Below, in pieces: positions 12,262 through 12,635 of a stretch of DNA of 12,635 nt; the first letter of the stretch is position 1; every line of letters starts with the position of its first letter. The notes beneath the pieces were generated by a model that was given only the letters and a program-made list of their open reading frames with translations, was not told where the DNA came from and did no database searches. Location: positions 1-12,635 of the forward strand of contig VGDA01000056.1 in assembly GCA_016869915.1 (NCBI GenBank), read 5' to 3'. The translations under genes and the position numbers were made by a program. This stretch comes from Alphaproteobacteria bacterium. GTDB lineage: Bacteria > Pseudomonadota > Alphaproteobacteria > CACIAM-22H2.

Positions 12262-12506
12262 GCCAGACAGTCGCCTCGCATCCTCTTCGCGACCGCATGC
12301 TGGGCGCCACGCGACCTGGCCCGGAAGAGGCGCAGGCGCGCCGCGCCGCGGAGGAGCAGAACATCGCGAACACGAAGGAGCGACGGCGCGCCGAGGAAGC
12401 CGCGATCGCCGGGCACGCGACGCAAGGGGACGGCGTACCCGCCGGCTATCGCGCCGACGGGCGCAGGGAACGCGCGCGCGGCCGCGGGATTTCGCTGACC
12501 GCGTAG
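12258..12506 (+). CDS. Small charged protein coupled to the J-domain gene
   Basis: 82 residues; the ATG overlaps the upstream TGA (ATGA) and AGGAAG lies 9-10 nt ahead. It is rich in Ala, Arg and Glu, with a helical stretch EEAQARRAAEEQNIANTKER (about 23-42), a Gly-rich middle and the end RARGRGISLTA. No membrane segment, signal peptide or known domain is seen. Tight coupling to the J-domain gene suggests a shared process. The stop lies 13 bp from the convergent end of flgH, with no visible terminator hairpin between them. Confidence 0.6.
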   Translation: MSQTVASHPLRDRMLGATRPGPEEAQARRAAEEQNIANTKERRRAEEAAIAGHATQGDGVPAGYRADGRRERARGRGISLTA

Positions 12507-12519
12507 GCTAGGCGAGCGG

Positions 12520-12635
12520 TCAGAACGGCCTCAGGATCTCGATCATCTGCTGGCCATAGCTCGGCGCCTGGTAGTCGGTGATCAGGCCGCGGCCGCCGTA
12601 GGAGATCCGCCCCTCGGCGATCTTGTCCGAGCTCA
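12520..12635 (-). CDS. flgH: Flagellar L-ring protein FlgH (C-terminal end only)
   Basis: Only the last 37 residues are in the window; the gene enters from the right edge. FlgH is the outer-membrane lipoprotein that forms the L-ring around the rod. The visible tail, SSDKIAEGRISYGGRGLITD followed by YQAPSYGQQMIEILRPF, matches the FlgH ending (s-x-x-I-A-x-a-r-I-x-Y-x-G-x-G ... D-x-x-P-F) well. It shows that another flagellar unit, probably with flgF/flgG/flgA, continues beyond the window. Confidence 0.9.
   Translation of the reverse strand, partial: SSDKIAEGRISYGGRGLITDYQAPSYGQQMIEILRPF

Noticed and set aside
1..12635. CRISPR arrays, tRNA/rRNA genes, insertion sequences
   Set aside because: No regularly spaced repeats, RNA gene signatures, transposase frames or terminal inverted repeats were seen.

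Overview
The window is almost wholly a flagellar and motility locus from a GC-rich bacterium. The likely source is an alphaproteobacterium, perhaps a Roseomonas/Acetobacteraceae-like member of the Rhodospirillales. Three things point that way: most of the DNA is about 70% G+C by eye, a MotE-like protein with a C-terminal MgtE-N-like domain lies in the motor operon, and a short membrane/coiled-coil protein of the type found after alphaproteobacterial fliM is present. The family-level placement is inference.

Layout from left to right. (1) Positions 1-2155, minus strand: a two-gene unit of a degenerate GGDEF/EAL-like protein followed by motA, which is cut by the left edge. motA is strikingly AT-richer than the rest of the window. 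(2) Positions 2270-3318, plus strand: two overlapping genes for unrecognised hairpin membrane proteins that look like distant paralogues. (3) Positions 3329-11519, minus strand: one tightly packed run of 14 genes, read from right to left. These are flgB, flgC, fliE, fliQ, fliM, a DUF6468-like membrane/coiled-coil gene, a motE-like gene, a fliL-like gene, an 88-aa membrane/coiled-coil gene, a 73-aa gene, motB, a 99-aa membrane/coiled-coil gene, a secreted 404-aa gene, a secreted SPOR-like gene and a possible 50-aa membrane peptide. (The last is tentative; without it the run is one gene shorter.) Nearly all junctions are short overlaps or gaps under about 20 bp, so one polycistronic transcript starting upstream of flgB is likely. 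(4) Positions 11520-11703: a divergent intergenic stretch with two short perfect inverted repeats. (5) Positions 11704-12506, plus strand: a coiled-coil plus J-domain protein coupled to an 82-aa unknown. (6) Positions 12520-12635, minus strand: the C-terminal end of FlgH, cut by the right edge.

How the parts fit: FlgB, FlgC and FliE build the proximal rod and its junction to the MS ring, FliQ is part of the export gate, FliM is in the C-ring switch, and MotA/MotB form the proton-driven stator. The most interesting part is the set of poorly known genes around motB and motA: bitopic coiled-coil proteins, a MotE-like protein, a FliL-like protein with a signal peptide, two secreted cysteine-containing proteins (one with a SPOR-like tail), two hairpin membrane proteins and a dead GGDEF/EAL-like protein. 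Together they look like a lineage-specific set of stator accessory factors in cytoplasm, membrane and periplasm. In position this resembles the rhizobial MotB-MotC-MotE system, but the proteins are mostly not recognisable members of those families.
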